Position numbers and translations under genes: made by a program | Shown: positions 34,158 through 42,405 of the stretch, piece by piece | Position numbering within the stretch: position 1 is the first letter of the stretch | Layout of the letters: each line of letters starts with the position of its first letter | Notes under the pieces: model-generated | Database searches by the model: none | What the model was told of the DNA's origin: nothing | What the model saw: the letters and a program-made list of their open reading frames with translations, nothing else | From: Duganella sp. Root336D2 | GTDB lineage: Bacteria; Pseudomonadota; Gammaproteobacteria; Burkholderiales; Burkholderiaceae_D | Direction: 5' to 3' | Assembly: GCF_001425005.1 (NCBI RefSeq) | Contig: NZ_LMDB01000033.1 | Location: 249,238 to 313,237 of the forward strand | Length of the DNA stretch: 64,000 nucleotides

Positions 34158-35294
34158 ATGACTACCCTCCTCCAGCGTGACCCGCAAGCCTGGCGCGACA
34201 TCAGCGGCCTCGATACCGCCGAAGAGATTGCGCAGCAGCCGGCCCTGTGGCGCGAACTGGGCGCCAGCCTGCAAAGCCGCGCCGCCGACGTCGCAGCCTT
34301 CCTCGGCAGCTGCCTGCACAATCCGCAGCAGCGCGTGATCCTGACCGGCGCCGGTAGTTCTTGCTATGTGGGCGAAATCATCGCCGATGAGCTGAATGCG
34401 GCCTGGCCAGCGCAAGTGCGCGCCGTGGCGACCACCAGCCTGCTGACCCACCCGGAGCTGTACCTCGATCCGAATGCGCCGACCCTGCTGGTCTCCTTCG
34501 CCCGCAGCGGCAGCAGCCCGGAAAGCCTGGCCGCCGTGGAACTGGTGCGCGAGCTGGCGGCCGATGCACGCTTCATGAATATCACCTGCAATGCGCAAGG
34601 CCAGTTGGCGCGCAATGGCGATACCGATGCGCGCACGTTCAACCTGTTGATGCCTGCCGCCAGCTGCGACCGCGGCTTCGCCATGACCAGCAGCTTCACC
34701 TGCATGCTGCTGGCCGCCTTGTGCGTGCTGGGTAAAGGCGAATGGCAGCAACACCTGCCAGCGCTGGCGCAAGCCGGCGACGCCGCACTGCGCGACTGGG
34801 CGGCGCCGCTAGCCTCGTTGGCCGCGCTGCCGGTCGAGCGCGTGGTCTACCTGGGCAGCGGCCCGCTGGAAGCGCTGGCCAAGGAATCCGCGCTGAAGAT
34901 CCTGGAACTGACCGGCGGCCGCGTGCTTGCCATGTCGAACACTGCGCTTGGTTTCCGCCACGGCCCGAAGTCTGCGCTGAACCAGCAATCGCTGGTGGTG
35001 CTGTTCCGCAGCAGCAAAGCGCTGTCGCGCCGCTATGAAGAAGACCTGCTGCAGGAGCTGCGCCGCGATGGCGTGGCCGGCTCGCTGGTCACCGTCGGCA
35101 CCGGCTCCGACATTTCGGTCGCTGCACCGGACTTGCCTGACGCCTGGCTGGCGCCATTGTGGCTGCTGATGGCGCAGCAATACGCCCTGCACCAATCGGC
35201 GACGCTGGGCCTGACGCCCGACAATCCCTTTGCCGACGGCACCGTCAACCGCGTGGTGCAAGGCGTCACCATCTACCGCCATGACCAGTTCTGA
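34158..35294 (+). CDS. agaS: AgaS-type galactosamine-6-phosphate deaminase/isomerase (SIS domains)
   Basis: A 378-residue protein with two SIS domains, the normal AgaS length. Sugar-phosphate-binding motifs are GAGSSCYVGE (about 57-66), SFARSGSSPES (about 114-124) and, in the second SIS domain, GSGPLEALAKESALKILELTGG and the active-site SNTALGFRHGPKS. In the aga pathway AgaS converts galactosamine-6-phosphate to tagatose-6-phosphate and ammonia. ATG 34158 is chosen because the family N-terminus (a QRDPQAW motif) starts there; unusually, no Shine-Dalgarno precedes it, only a pyrimidine-rich leader. It overlaps the next gene by 14 bases and opens the catabolic arm. Confidence 0.9.
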   Translation: MTTLLQRDPQAWRDISGLDTAEEIAQQPALWRELGASLQSRAADVAAFLGSCLHNPQQRVILTGAGSSCYVGEIIADELNAAWPAQVRAVATTSLLTHPELYLDPNAPTLLVSFARSGSSPESLAAVELVRELAADARFMNITCNAQGQLARNGDTDARTFNLLMPAASCDRGFAMTSSFTCMLLAALCVLGKGEWQQHLPALAQAGDAALRDWAAPLASLAALPVERVVYLGSGPLEALAKESALKILELTGGRVLAMSNTALGFRHGPKSALNQQSLVVLFRSSKALSRRYEEDLLQELRRDGVAGSLVTVGTGSDISVAAPDLPDAWLAPLWLLMAQQYALHQSATLGLTPDNPFADGTVNRVVQGVTIYRHDQF

Positions 35295-36231
35295 GCAAAC
35301 CGGCTATCACGGCATCGACATCGGCGGCACCAAGATCGAACTGGTGTCGTGGATCGACGCCGGCAGCGAGCTGCAGGAGATGTTCCGCGAACGCATCGCG
35401 ACGCCAGGCACCGACTTCAATGAATTCGTCGCAGCGATCATTGGCCTGGTAGCGCGCGGCGACGCGGCGCTCGGCCCGCAAGGATCGCCTGCAGCGGTCG
35501 GTATCGGCCTGCCCGGCGTCATCGACAGCGCCACCGGCCGCCAGCTCAGTTCCAATGTGCCGGCCCTCAACGGCCGCCTGGTCGCAGCCGCATTGCAGGA
35601 GGCTCTGGCGCGCCCGGTCATCATCGGCAACGACTGCCAGTGCTTCGCCCTGTCGGAAGCGCAAGGCGGCGCAGCAGCGGGCTTGCCGACCATGTTCGGC
35701 GCCATCATCGGCACCGGCGCCGGCGGCGGCTACTGCGTCGAAGGACGCCTGCTGCGCGGCTTCAATGCCATTGCCGGCGAATGGGGGCATTGGACCGTGC
35801 CCGCGTCGCTGCTGGCCCTCTACCAGCTGCCAATCCTGGATTGCCCATGCGGCAAGAAGGGCTGCATGGAGCGCTATGTCTCCGGTCCCGGCCTGTCGAA
35901 ACTGCACGCCCACATCGGCGGCGACGGCGCGCAGCCGCTGGCCATCACGGCCCGCGCCAGCAACGGCGACGCACTGGCCGCGCAGGCGCTGGCAATCCAC
36001 CTCGACCTGCTGGGCCATGCCCTGGCCGGCCTGGTGCTGGCCTACGACCCGCACGCTATCGTGCTGGGTGGCGGCCTGTCCAAGCTGTCGCACCTGTACC
36101 AGCAGCTGCCGGCAGCCATGCGCCGCCACCTGTTCCGCGGCGTGCAAACGCCGCCTGTGCTGCCGCCGCGCTTCGGCGATGCCGGCGGTGCGCGCGGCGC
36201 CGCCCTGCTGGCGCGCCAACAAACGACGTAA
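35281..36231 (+). CDS. ROK family amino-sugar kinase (AgaK/NagK-like)
   Basis: A 316-residue cytoplasmic kinase of the ROK family. The N-terminal GIDIGGTKIEL is the ATP phosphate loop. A central GNDCQCFALSE contains the catalytic Asp, and CPCGKKGCMERYVSGPG is the ROK zinc signature. It most resembles GlcNAc/fructokinase-type ROK proteins. In this locus it should phosphorylate GalNAc (or GlcNAc) entering through the MFS porter, replacing the PTS of enteric bacteria. It starts 14 bases inside agaS and its stop directly precedes the next ATG, so translation is tightly coupled. Confidence 0.9.
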   Translation: MTSSEQTGYHGIDIGGTKIELVSWIDAGSELQEMFRERIATPGTDFNEFVAAIIGLVARGDAALGPQGSPAAVGIGLPGVIDSATGRQLSSNVPALNGRLVAAALQEALARPVIIGNDCQCFALSEAQGGAAAGLPTMFGAIIGTGAGGGYCVEGRLLRGFNAIAGEWGHWTVPASLLALYQLPILDCPCGKKGCMERYVSGPGLSKLHAHIGGDGAQPLAITARASNGDALAAQALAIHLDLLGHALAGLVLAYDPHAIVLGGGLSKLSHLYQQLPAAMRRHLFRGVQTPPVLPPRFGDAGGARGAALLARQQTT

Positions 36232-37566
36232 ATGACCATGAACCAGACTGCCCAACTTTCCCCAGTCCTGCAAATCGTCCAGGCGCACCGCGCCGGCGCA
36301 GCGGTCGGCCTGTACAGCGTTTGCTGCAGCCATCCCATCGTGCTGCGCGCCGCCATGCAGGTGGCCGCACAGTACGGCACGCCGCTGCTGGTGGAAGCCA
36401 CCTCGAACCAGGTGGACCAGTTTGGCGGCTACACCGGCATGCAGCCGGCCGGGTTCCGCGATTACGTGCACCGCCTGGCGCACGAGCAAGGCTTCCCGGT
36501 CGGCCGCCTGGTACTGGGCGGCGACCATCTCGGCCCCAATGCCTGGCAATCGCAGGATGCCGCTAGCGCGATGGCGCACGCCGAAGTGCTGATCGACGCC
36601 TACGTGTCGGCCGGCTTCCACAAGATCCACCTTGATTGCAGCATGCGCTGCGCCGACGACGCGCCGGTGCTGAGCGACGAGACCGTGGCCGCACGCGCGG
36701 TGCGCCTGGCCGCCGTCGCCGAACAGGCGGCAGGCCGCGCCGGCCTGCCGCCGCCGGTCTACGTGATCGGCACCGAAGTGCCGGTGCCGGGCGGCGAGGC
36801 ATCGCTGGAGCAGGCGCTTGCCGTCACCGCAGCGCCCGCCGCCGCACGCACGCTGGAAGTACACCGCAGCGCCTTCGCCGCAGCCGGCCTGCAAGAGGCG
36901 TGGCAGCGCGTGATCGCCATGGTGGTGCAGCCCGGCGTGGATTTCGACCAGGCCAATGTGCAGCACTACGACGCGGCAGCCGCGCAGGAATTGTCAGGCT
37001 TCGTGGCCGGCCAGCCTGGCCTGGTGTTCGAAGCCCACTCCACCGACTACCAGCGCGAGTCGGGCCTGCACGACATGGTGCGCGACCACTATGCCATCCT
37101 CAAGGTCGGCCCGGCTGCCACCTTCGCCCTGCGCGAAGGGTTCCTGGCGCTGTGCCTGATCGAAGAAGCCCTGCTGGGCAAGGAAAAGGCTTCGCGCCTG
37201 ATGGACGTGCTGGAGCAAGCCATGCTGGCCAAGCCCAGGCACTGGCAGCAGCATTACCTTGGCAGCGAAAGCGAACAGCGCCTGATGCGCCGCTACGGCC
37301 TGTCCGACCGCTGCCGCTACTACTGGGGCGAGCCGCAAGTTGCCGCCGCCGTCGGCCAACTGTTCGCCAACCTGGCCGGGCGCAGCATCCCGCTGCCTTT
37401 GCTGAGCCAATACCTGCCGCAGCAGTTCCAGTCCGTGCTGCAGGGCGAACTGGCCGCCGCGCCGCAAGCCCTGCTTGAACACAAGGTCGGCTGCCTGCTG
37501 GCGCAGTATGCGCGGGCCTGCAGCGCCAACGCCGCTGCCAGGCACACGGCTGCCGCCATCTGTTAA
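36232..37566 (+). CDS. KbaZ/GatZ/AgaZ family tagatose-bisphosphate pathway protein
   Basis: A 444-residue protein of the D-tagatose-1,6-bisphosphate aldolase class II accessory-subunit family (GatZ/KbaZ). Recognisable are VGLYSVCCSHPIVLRAAM, LVEATSNQVDQFGGYTGM, LGGDHLGPNAWQ, a HLDCSMRCADD segment, VIGTEVPVPGGE and VFEAHSTDYQ. Family members stabilise the catalytic GatY/KbaY subunit, and a tagatose-6-phosphate kinase role has been proposed for the AgaZ branch. No KbaY-like gene or PfkB-type kinase occurs in this window, so which role applies here is open. It follows the kinase gene with no gap; an alternative ATG lies two codons in. Confidence 0.9.
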   Translation: MTMNQTAQLSPVLQIVQAHRAGAAVGLYSVCCSHPIVLRAAMQVAAQYGTPLLVEATSNQVDQFGGYTGMQPAGFRDYVHRLAHEQGFPVGRLVLGGDHLGPNAWQSQDAASAMAHAEVLIDAYVSAGFHKIHLDCSMRCADDAPVLSDETVAARAVRLAAVAEQAAGRAGLPPPVYVIGTEVPVPGGEASLEQALAVTAAPAAARTLEVHRSAFAAAGLQEAWQRVIAMVVQPGVDFDQANVQHYDAAAAQELSGFVAGQPGLVFEAHSTDYQRESGLHDMVRDHYAILKVGPAATFALREGFLALCLIEEALLGKEKASRLMDVLEQAMLAKPRHWQQHYLGSESEQRLMRRYGLSDRCRYYWGEPQVAAAVGQLFANLAGRSIPLPLLSQYLPQQFQSVLQGELAAAPQALLEHKVGCLLAQYARACSANAAARHTAAAIC

Positions 37567-37598
37567 GCTCGACGTTTTTACACCCAGCGACACAAGAC

Positions 37599-38366
37599 AT
37601 GCGAAATACCAGCCAACGCCGCGAAACCATCCTGCAGGCAATCGTTCAACATGGTTCGGTCCAGGTAGCCGACCTGGTGGACAAGCTTGGCGTCTCCGCC
37701 GTCACCATCCGCAGCGACCTCAGCGTGCTTGAATCGCAAGGCCTGGTGCAGCGCAGCCACGGCGGCGCCCTGCTGGCGCGCACGCCGCCAACCGAGCACA
37801 CCATCCGCCAGAAGGATTCCCTGAACCAGGCGCAGAAAGAACAAATCGGCCTGCTGGCCGCGCGCATGGTGCAACCGGGCGACAACGTCATCATCGACTC
37901 CGGCACCACCACCATCTCGCTGGCGCGCCAGCTGCGCGACGCCAGCGATGTCACGGTGCTGACCAACGGCCTGAACATCGCCTGGGAACTGGCCGACGCG
38001 CCGGGCGTGGACCTGATCCTGACCGGCGGCCGCCTGCGCAAGCAATCGCTGTCGCTGCAAGGCGCCCAGGCCGAAGCCTGCCTGTCGGCCTACAACTTCG
38101 ACAAGCTGTTCCTCGGCGTCGACGGTTTCGACCTGCAGTTCGGCATCACCACCCACCACGAGGCGGAAGCAAACCTGAACCACAAGATGGTGGAACGCGC
38201 CAAGAAAGTCATCGTGCTGACCGACGCCTCCAAGTTCGGCCGCGTCTCGCTGCACCGCATCGTGCAGCTGGACCGCGTGCATACCGTCATCACCGACGCC
38301 AGCATCAGCACCGAGTATCGCGAGGGGCTGGAGAAGCGCGGCATTGAAGTGATCATCGCGGAGTAA
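37599..38366 (+). CDS. DeoR/AgaR family transcriptional regulator
   Basis: A 255-residue DeoR-type regulator with an N-terminal winged helix (RRETILQAIVQHGSVQVADLVDKLGVSAVTIRSDL, about 7-41, quoted in part as the DeoR signature) and a C-terminal sugar-phosphate-sensing domain (about 75-235; IDSGTTTISLARQL, LTNGLNIAWEL, and GVDGFDLQFGITT). It resembles AgaR, the repressor of GalNAc genes, which responds to amino-sugar phosphates. It lies inside the catabolic operon, 32 bases after kbaZ and two bases before the deacetylase gene, so it is autoregulated if it controls the agaS promoter. Likely operators are the TTTC(A/G)TTT elements between 33865 and 34109. Confidence 0.9.
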   Translation: MRNTSQRRETILQAIVQHGSVQVADLVDKLGVSAVTIRSDLSVLESQGLVQRSHGGALLARTPPTEHTIRQKDSLNQAQKEQIGLLAARMVQPGDNVIIDSGTTTISLARQLRDASDVTVLTNGLNIAWELADAPGVDLILTGGRLRKQSLSLQGAQAEACLSAYNFDKLFLGVDGFDLQFGITTHHEAEANLNHKMVERAKKVIVLTDASKFGRVSLHRIVQLDRVHTVITDASISTEYREGLEKRGIEVIIAE

Positions 38367-38368
38367 AA

Positions 38369-39454
38369 ATGCTGCAAGGCCGTATCCTCACTCCCGACGG
38401 CTGGATCACTGGCGCCATCGCCTTCGACCAGCGCATCGCCAGCATCACCGAAGGCCCCGCCGCCGAAGGCTTGACCATCATCCCCGGCTTCGTCGACCTG
38501 CACGTGCACGGCGCCTCCGGCGTCGACATCATGGAAGGCGGCAATGCGGGAGCCGTGGTGGCGCGCAGCCACGCGCGGCACGGCACCACCGCGCTGCTCG
38601 GCACCACGCTGACTGCCAAAGAGGATTCGATCCGCCACGCCCTGCAAGGCCTGGCCGGCGCCATCGCACAGCGCCCGCAGCACGGCGCGCGCATGCTGGG
38701 CGTGCACCTGGAGGGCCCGTTCCTGAACCGGCGCCGCCTGGGCGCCCAGCCGCCCGACGTGGTGACCGGCAGCCGCGCCCTGGTGGAAAGCTACAACGCC
38801 ATCGCACCGATCCGCGTGCTGACCATGGCGCCCGAAGTGACGGGCCACCTGGAACTGATCCCGCACTTGAAGAACATGGGCATCCGGGTCCAGATCGGCC
38901 ACAGCGCCGGCAGCTACGACGACGGCGTGGCCGCCATGCGCGCCGGCGCCGCCGGCTTCACCCACCTGTTCAACGGCATGACCGGCATGAGCCACAAGGA
39001 GCCGGGCATGGTGGACGTGGCCATGGCGCACGCCGAATACGCCGAAATCATTCCCGACCTGCTGCACGTGCACCCGGGCGCCATGCGCGCCGCGCTGCGC
39101 GCCATCCCGCGCCTGTACGGCGTGACCGACGCCACTTCCGCCACCGGCATGCCGGACGGCGAATATGCGCTGGGCACCCAGCGCGTGTTCAAGTGCATGG
39201 GCTGCGTGCGCCTTGCCACCGGTTCGCTGGCCGGCTCGGTGCTGACCATGGACCAGGCGCTGCGCAACTTCGTCAGCCTGGGCATGGACGTGGCGGAAGC
39301 TTCCCGGCGCCTGTCGCTCTTCCCTGCCGACTACCTGGGCGAGTCGCAGCGCGGCCGCCTGGCGCCCGGAGCGTGGGCCGACATCGTCGTGCTGGACCAG
39401 TCTTTACACCCTGTGGCCGTCTTCGTTGAAGGCGAGGCCATTCCACTCTCATAA
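38369..39454 (+). CDS. N-acetylgalactosamine/N-acetylglucosamine-6-phosphate deacetylase
   Basis: A 361-residue amidohydrolase of the NagA/AgaA family. Metal and catalytic residues are visible: His45-x-His47 (DLHVHG), Glu115 (GVHLEGPF), His178 (IGHS), His199 (THLFNGM) and the catalytic Asp254 (TDATSATG). The HxH pair indicates a second metal site, unlike E. coli NagA. In this operon it should deacetylate GalNAc-6-phosphate to galactosamine-6-phosphate for AgaS; activity on GlcNAc-6-phosphate cannot be excluded. The gene starts two bases after the regulator stop and is followed 17 bases later by the transporter gene. Confidence 0.92.
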   Translation: MLQGRILTPDGWITGAIAFDQRIASITEGPAAEGLTIIPGFVDLHVHGASGVDIMEGGNAGAVVARSHARHGTTALLGTTLTAKEDSIRHALQGLAGAIAQRPQHGARMLGVHLEGPFLNRRRLGAQPPDVVTGSRALVESYNAIAPIRVLTMAPEVTGHLELIPHLKNMGIRVQIGHSAGSYDDGVAAMRAGAAGFTHLFNGMTGMSHKEPGMVDVAMAHAEYAEIIPDLLHVHPGAMRAALRAIPRLYGVTDATSATGMPDGEYALGTQRVFKCMGCVRLATGSLAGSVLTMDQALRNFVSLGMDVAEASRRLSLFPADYLGESQRGRLAPGAWADIVVLDQSLHPVAVFVEGEAIPLS

Positions 39455-39471
39455 AAATATCAGGAGATCCG

Positions 39472-41340
39472 ATGCAGGCCTTATCCATGCGCTATTTACT
39501 GTTTATCGCCGGGATGGGCGGCCTGCTGTACGGGATCGACGTCGGCATCATTGCCGGCGCCCTGCCTTACCTGGAGTCCACCGCTTCCGTTGCCTGGAAG
39601 CTGAGCGCGCAGCAACTGAGCTTCATCGTTGCCGCCGTGCTGCTTGGCTCGGTGCTGTCTTCCCTGTTTGCCGGCGCCATTGCCGATGCCATCGGCCGCC
39701 GCTGGGCGATGGTGCTGGCCGGCGCCCTGTTCACCATCAGCATCCCCTTGATCGCGCTGTCCGACGGCTACACCCCGCTGCTGCTCGGGCGCCTGCTGCA
39801 AGGCATCAGCGGCGGCTTGATCGGCGTCGTCGTGCCGCTCTATCTCGCCGAGTGCCTGGGCGCGCAACAGCGCGGCCGAGGCGCCGCCCTGTTCCAGCTC
39901 CTGCTGACCATCGGCCTGGTCGCCGCCGCCGTGATCGGCCTGCTGCAGGCACAGAACGTCGAGGCCGCAACCCAGGCCGCGCAAGCCTTGCCGGACACCG
40001 CGCGCGCCGCCGCCGTATTCGACGCCAAGGACCACGCCTGGCGCAGCATCTTCTGGATGTGCCTTGCGCCCGGCCTGGTATTCACTTTCGGCAGCGGGCT
40101 GCTGGCTGAATCGCCGCGCTGGCTGGTACAGCGCGGCCGCATCGAACAGGCGCGCAGCGCCCTGCTGCGCAGCCGTGCCGCTGCCGCAGCGGACGCCGAA
40201 CTGCGCGACATGCAGGCCGCTGCCGGGGTAGTCGTGCAGCACGCCGCGCCCGGCGGGCCGAGCGAAGGCGACATCGCCGCCGCGCGCGGCGTCGTGGCCG
40301 GCAGGGGCGGCGCGCCTGCAGCGCGCAGCCCGGCCGGCGCCGCCGCGGCCGACGATCGCCTGCTGAGCCGCCGCTACATGCTGCCATTCCTGCTGGCCTG
40401 CCTGGTGCTGGCCTGCACCCAGGCCACGGGCATCAACTCGGTGCTGGCCTACGTGGTCAATATCCTGAACCAGGCCGGCCTGCCCGGCGCCAGCGCCAAC
40501 ATGGCCGACGTCGGCCTCAAGCTGCTGAACGCCGTCATGACCGTGGTGGCGGTGCTGCTGGTCGACCGCAAGGGCCGTAAATTCCTGCTGATGCTGGGCA
40601 GCGGCGGCATCGTGATCGCCCTGCTGAGCGCCGGCCTGCTGTTCCGCAGCGTCGAGAGCGAGCGGCGCGACGTCGGCGCCATCGTGGCGGCGCAAGCCAA
40701 AGGCGATACCCTGTCGCTGCGCCTCGATGCAAAAACCCTCAAGGCGCTGGGCGCGCAAGCCGGCCAGGACGCAGCGCCGCAGCTGCTGACCGTGTCCTAC
40801 TCCTACGGCCCGTTCACCAACGTGCAGACGCGCCGCAGCGACGATCCGGCGCTGGCGCCCATGGTGTTGTCGCGCGACGACACCGTGCAGCCGGACAGTG
40901 TGATCGGCGCCTTCTTCCGCCGCCTGCACCTGAATCCATTCGCCGATCCGGCCGCAGGGCGCAACGCGCCTTTGACAATCGAACAGGCGCAAATCGGCGC
41001 CCTGCCTTCGGCAGCCCATGGCTGGCAGGTGACGCTGGCAATCTGCCTGTTCGTGGCCAGCTTCGCGGTGGGCCCCGGAGTCTGCGTGTGGCTCGCGCTG
41101 TCGGAACTGATGCCAACCCGCATCCGCTCCAACGGCATGAGCATTGCGCTGCTGGTCAACCAGTTTGTCTCGACCACGATTGCAGCAGTGTTCCTGCCGA
41201 CCGTGGGCCGGCATGGCTACGCTGCGATGTTCTTCTTCTGGGCCGGATGCACGGTGGTGTACTTCCTGGCTGCGGCTTTCCTGCTGCCGGAGACGAAAGG
41301 GAAAACGCTGGAGGAAATTGAAGCGCACTTCGCGCGCTAG
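39472..41340 (+). CDS. Sugar porter family MFS transporter with large extramembrane inserts
   Basis: A 622-residue inner-membrane transporter. Sugar porter signatures are present: GLLYGIDVGIIAGAL in TM1, DAIGRRWAM after TM2, GRLLQGISGG, ESPRWLVQRGR after TM6, QATGINSV in TM7, DRKGRK after TM8, and the C-terminal PETKGKTLEEIE. It is some 130 residues longer than usual. Residues 392-517, between the ninth and tenth helices, form a hydrophilic extra domain, and the central cytoplasmic loop (about 225-300) is Ala/Gly-rich and also expanded. AGGAG precedes ATG 39472 by six bases. As the last gene of the operon it should import GalNAc or a short GalNAc-containing sugar from the periplasm. Confidence 0.9.
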   Translation: MQALSMRYLLFIAGMGGLLYGIDVGIIAGALPYLESTASVAWKLSAQQLSFIVAAVLLGSVLSSLFAGAIADAIGRRWAMVLAGALFTISIPLIALSDGYTPLLLGRLLQGISGGLIGVVVPLYLAECLGAQQRGRGAALFQLLLTIGLVAAAVIGLLQAQNVEAATQAAQALPDTARAAAVFDAKDHAWRSIFWMCLAPGLVFTFGSGLLAESPRWLVQRGRIEQARSALLRSRAAAAADAELRDMQAAAGVVVQHAAPGGPSEGDIAAARGVVAGRGGAPAARSPAGAAAADDRLLSRRYMLPFLLACLVLACTQATGINSVLAYVVNILNQAGLPGASANMADVGLKLLNAVMTVVAVLLVDRKGRKFLLMLGSGGIVIALLSAGLLFRSVESERRDVGAIVAAQAKGDTLSLRLDAKTLKALGAQAGQDAAPQLLTVSYSYGPFTNVQTRRSDDPALAPMVLSRDDTVQPDSVIGAFFRRLHLNPFADPAAGRNAPLTIEQAQIGALPSAAHGWQVTLAICLFVASFAVGPGVCVWLALSELMPTRIRSNGMSIALLVNQFVSTTIAAVFLPTVGRHGYAAMFFFWAGCTVVYFLAAAFLLPETKGKTLEEIEAHFAR

Positions 41341-41353
41341 CGCAGTGGCTGGA

Positions 41354-41385
41354 CTGCTTCCGCCGGCAGTACGCGGCGGAAGCAG
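41354..41385. terminator. GC-rich hairpin between convergent genes
   Basis: A 12-bp stem (41354-41365 with 41374-41385) and an 8-base loop lie between the sugar porter stop and the DUF799 lipoprotein stop. No T-tract follows on either strand, so termination may need Rho or be inefficient. Confidence 0.4.
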
Positions 41386-41395
41386 GAGGGGGAGC

Positions 41396-42058
41396 TTAAG
41401 GCTTGTTGTAGTTGGCCGAACGCGGGCCGTACAGCAGGCCGCGCTGGCCGCCGGTGGCCAGCATGCGGTTGCTTGCCACGCCAGCGATCGGGTACGAGGC
41501 ATCGGTCGCGGTATTGATGATCTGCTTGACCGCAGCAGCCACCAGGGCGCCGATCAGGCCGCCGCCGCTGTTGTTGTTCTGCTCTGCGCTGGAAGCAGTC
41601 GCCTTGCCTTCCCACAGCAGCGCGCCGCTCTTCAGGTCCACCAGCTTGGCTTCCGCCGCCACCACGACTTCGCTGTTGATCACGGTATACACCGAACCGT
41701 ACTTGGTCACCGTCACGTACAGGGCGGCGTCGGCGCCGAAGATTTCCTGCAGCTTCTTGGTGCTGACGTTATGCACGTCGACCGCGTTGGCCAGGCCGTT
41801 CTGCTTGAAGGTCTCGTCCACCGCCGTTACCGGCAGCACGTAGTAGCCGGCTTCCGCCAGCGGGTAAGTCATTTGCGACAGCATGCCGTAGGTCGCCTTG
41901 ACTTCAGGCGAGTTGTTCAGCGGTGGCAGCACCACGATCGACTTCGGCTTGCTGGCCTTGAATGCGGAGTAATCGTATGGTTCCTGGTGCGTGGCGCAAC
42001 CCACGGCAAACATCGCAGGCAGCAGGCAAGCCGCCAGTTTCATGCACTTCTTGATCAT
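41396..42058 (-). CDS. DUF799 (GNA1162-like) lipoprotein
   Basis: A 220-residue lipoprotein with a lipobox FAVGC (Cys about 21). The body matches DUF799/GNA1162 proteins: KPKSIVVLPPLNNSPEVKATYGMLSQMTYPLAEAGYYVLPV, given here only as the characteristic region of residues 38-78, then FGADAALYVTVTKYG and a Gly-rich GGGLIGALV segment. The fold is related to TolB-N/CsgG-type assembly proteins. It is the third gene of a CsgG-DUF4810-DUF799 operon, overlapping the second by four bases. The three lipoproteins are thought to form an outer-membrane assembly or secretion complex; the cargo is unknown. Confidence 0.88.
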   Translation of the reverse strand: MIKKCMKLAACLLPAMFAVGCATHQEPYDYSAFKASKPKSIVVLPPLNNSPEVKATYGMLSQMTYPLAEAGYYVLPVTAVDETFKQNGLANAVDVHNVSTKKLQEIFGADAALYVTVTKYGSVYTVINSEVVVAAEAKLVDLKSGALLWEGKATASSAEQNNNSGGGLIGALVAAAVKQIINTATDASYPIAGVASNRMLATGGQRGLLYGPRSANYNKP

Positions 42059-42405
42059 TGGGCGGCCTTCTTAGTATTCTTGAGCAAAAAGTCCATATAC
42101 GCTGCGGACTCAGGGAACAGCTGCTTCTCAGCCTCGAATTGGGCGGCCATCAGGTCGCCACGGCCGATCACCGAATACAGCACGCCGAGGTGGGCATGGT
42201 AGCCCGGTGGCGGCGTCTTGCCTTGCGCATTGATCTTCAGCAGGTCCTTTTCCAGCACCTCGATCTGGGCGATCGGGCTCTCGCCCTTGAAGTACTGGTA
42301 CACCTGCGGCTGGTAGCTCTCCCACTGGTAAATCGTTGCCGGCTGGTGCTGGCAGCCGGCCAGCGCCAGCGTTACGCCAAGGGCCAGGGTCAAACGGCGC
42401 ATCAT
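42055..42405 (-). CDS. DUF4810 lipoprotein
   Basis: A 116-residue lipoprotein: signal peptide and lipobox LALAGC, then IYQWESYQPQVYQYFKGES, LEKDLLKINAQGKTPPPGYHAHLGVLYSVIG and a helical C-terminus, all typical of DUF4810. The TPR-like helices suggest an adaptor. Both ends overlap their neighbours by four bases (ATGA type), so the three proteins of this operon are produced together. Function beyond membership of the complex is unknown. Confidence 0.88.
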   Translation of the reverse strand: MMRRLTLALGVTLALAGCQHQPATIYQWESYQPQVYQYFKGESPIAQIEVLEKDLLKINAQGKTPPPGYHAHLGVLYSVIGRGDLMAAQFEAEKQLFPESAAYMDFLLKNTKKAAQ

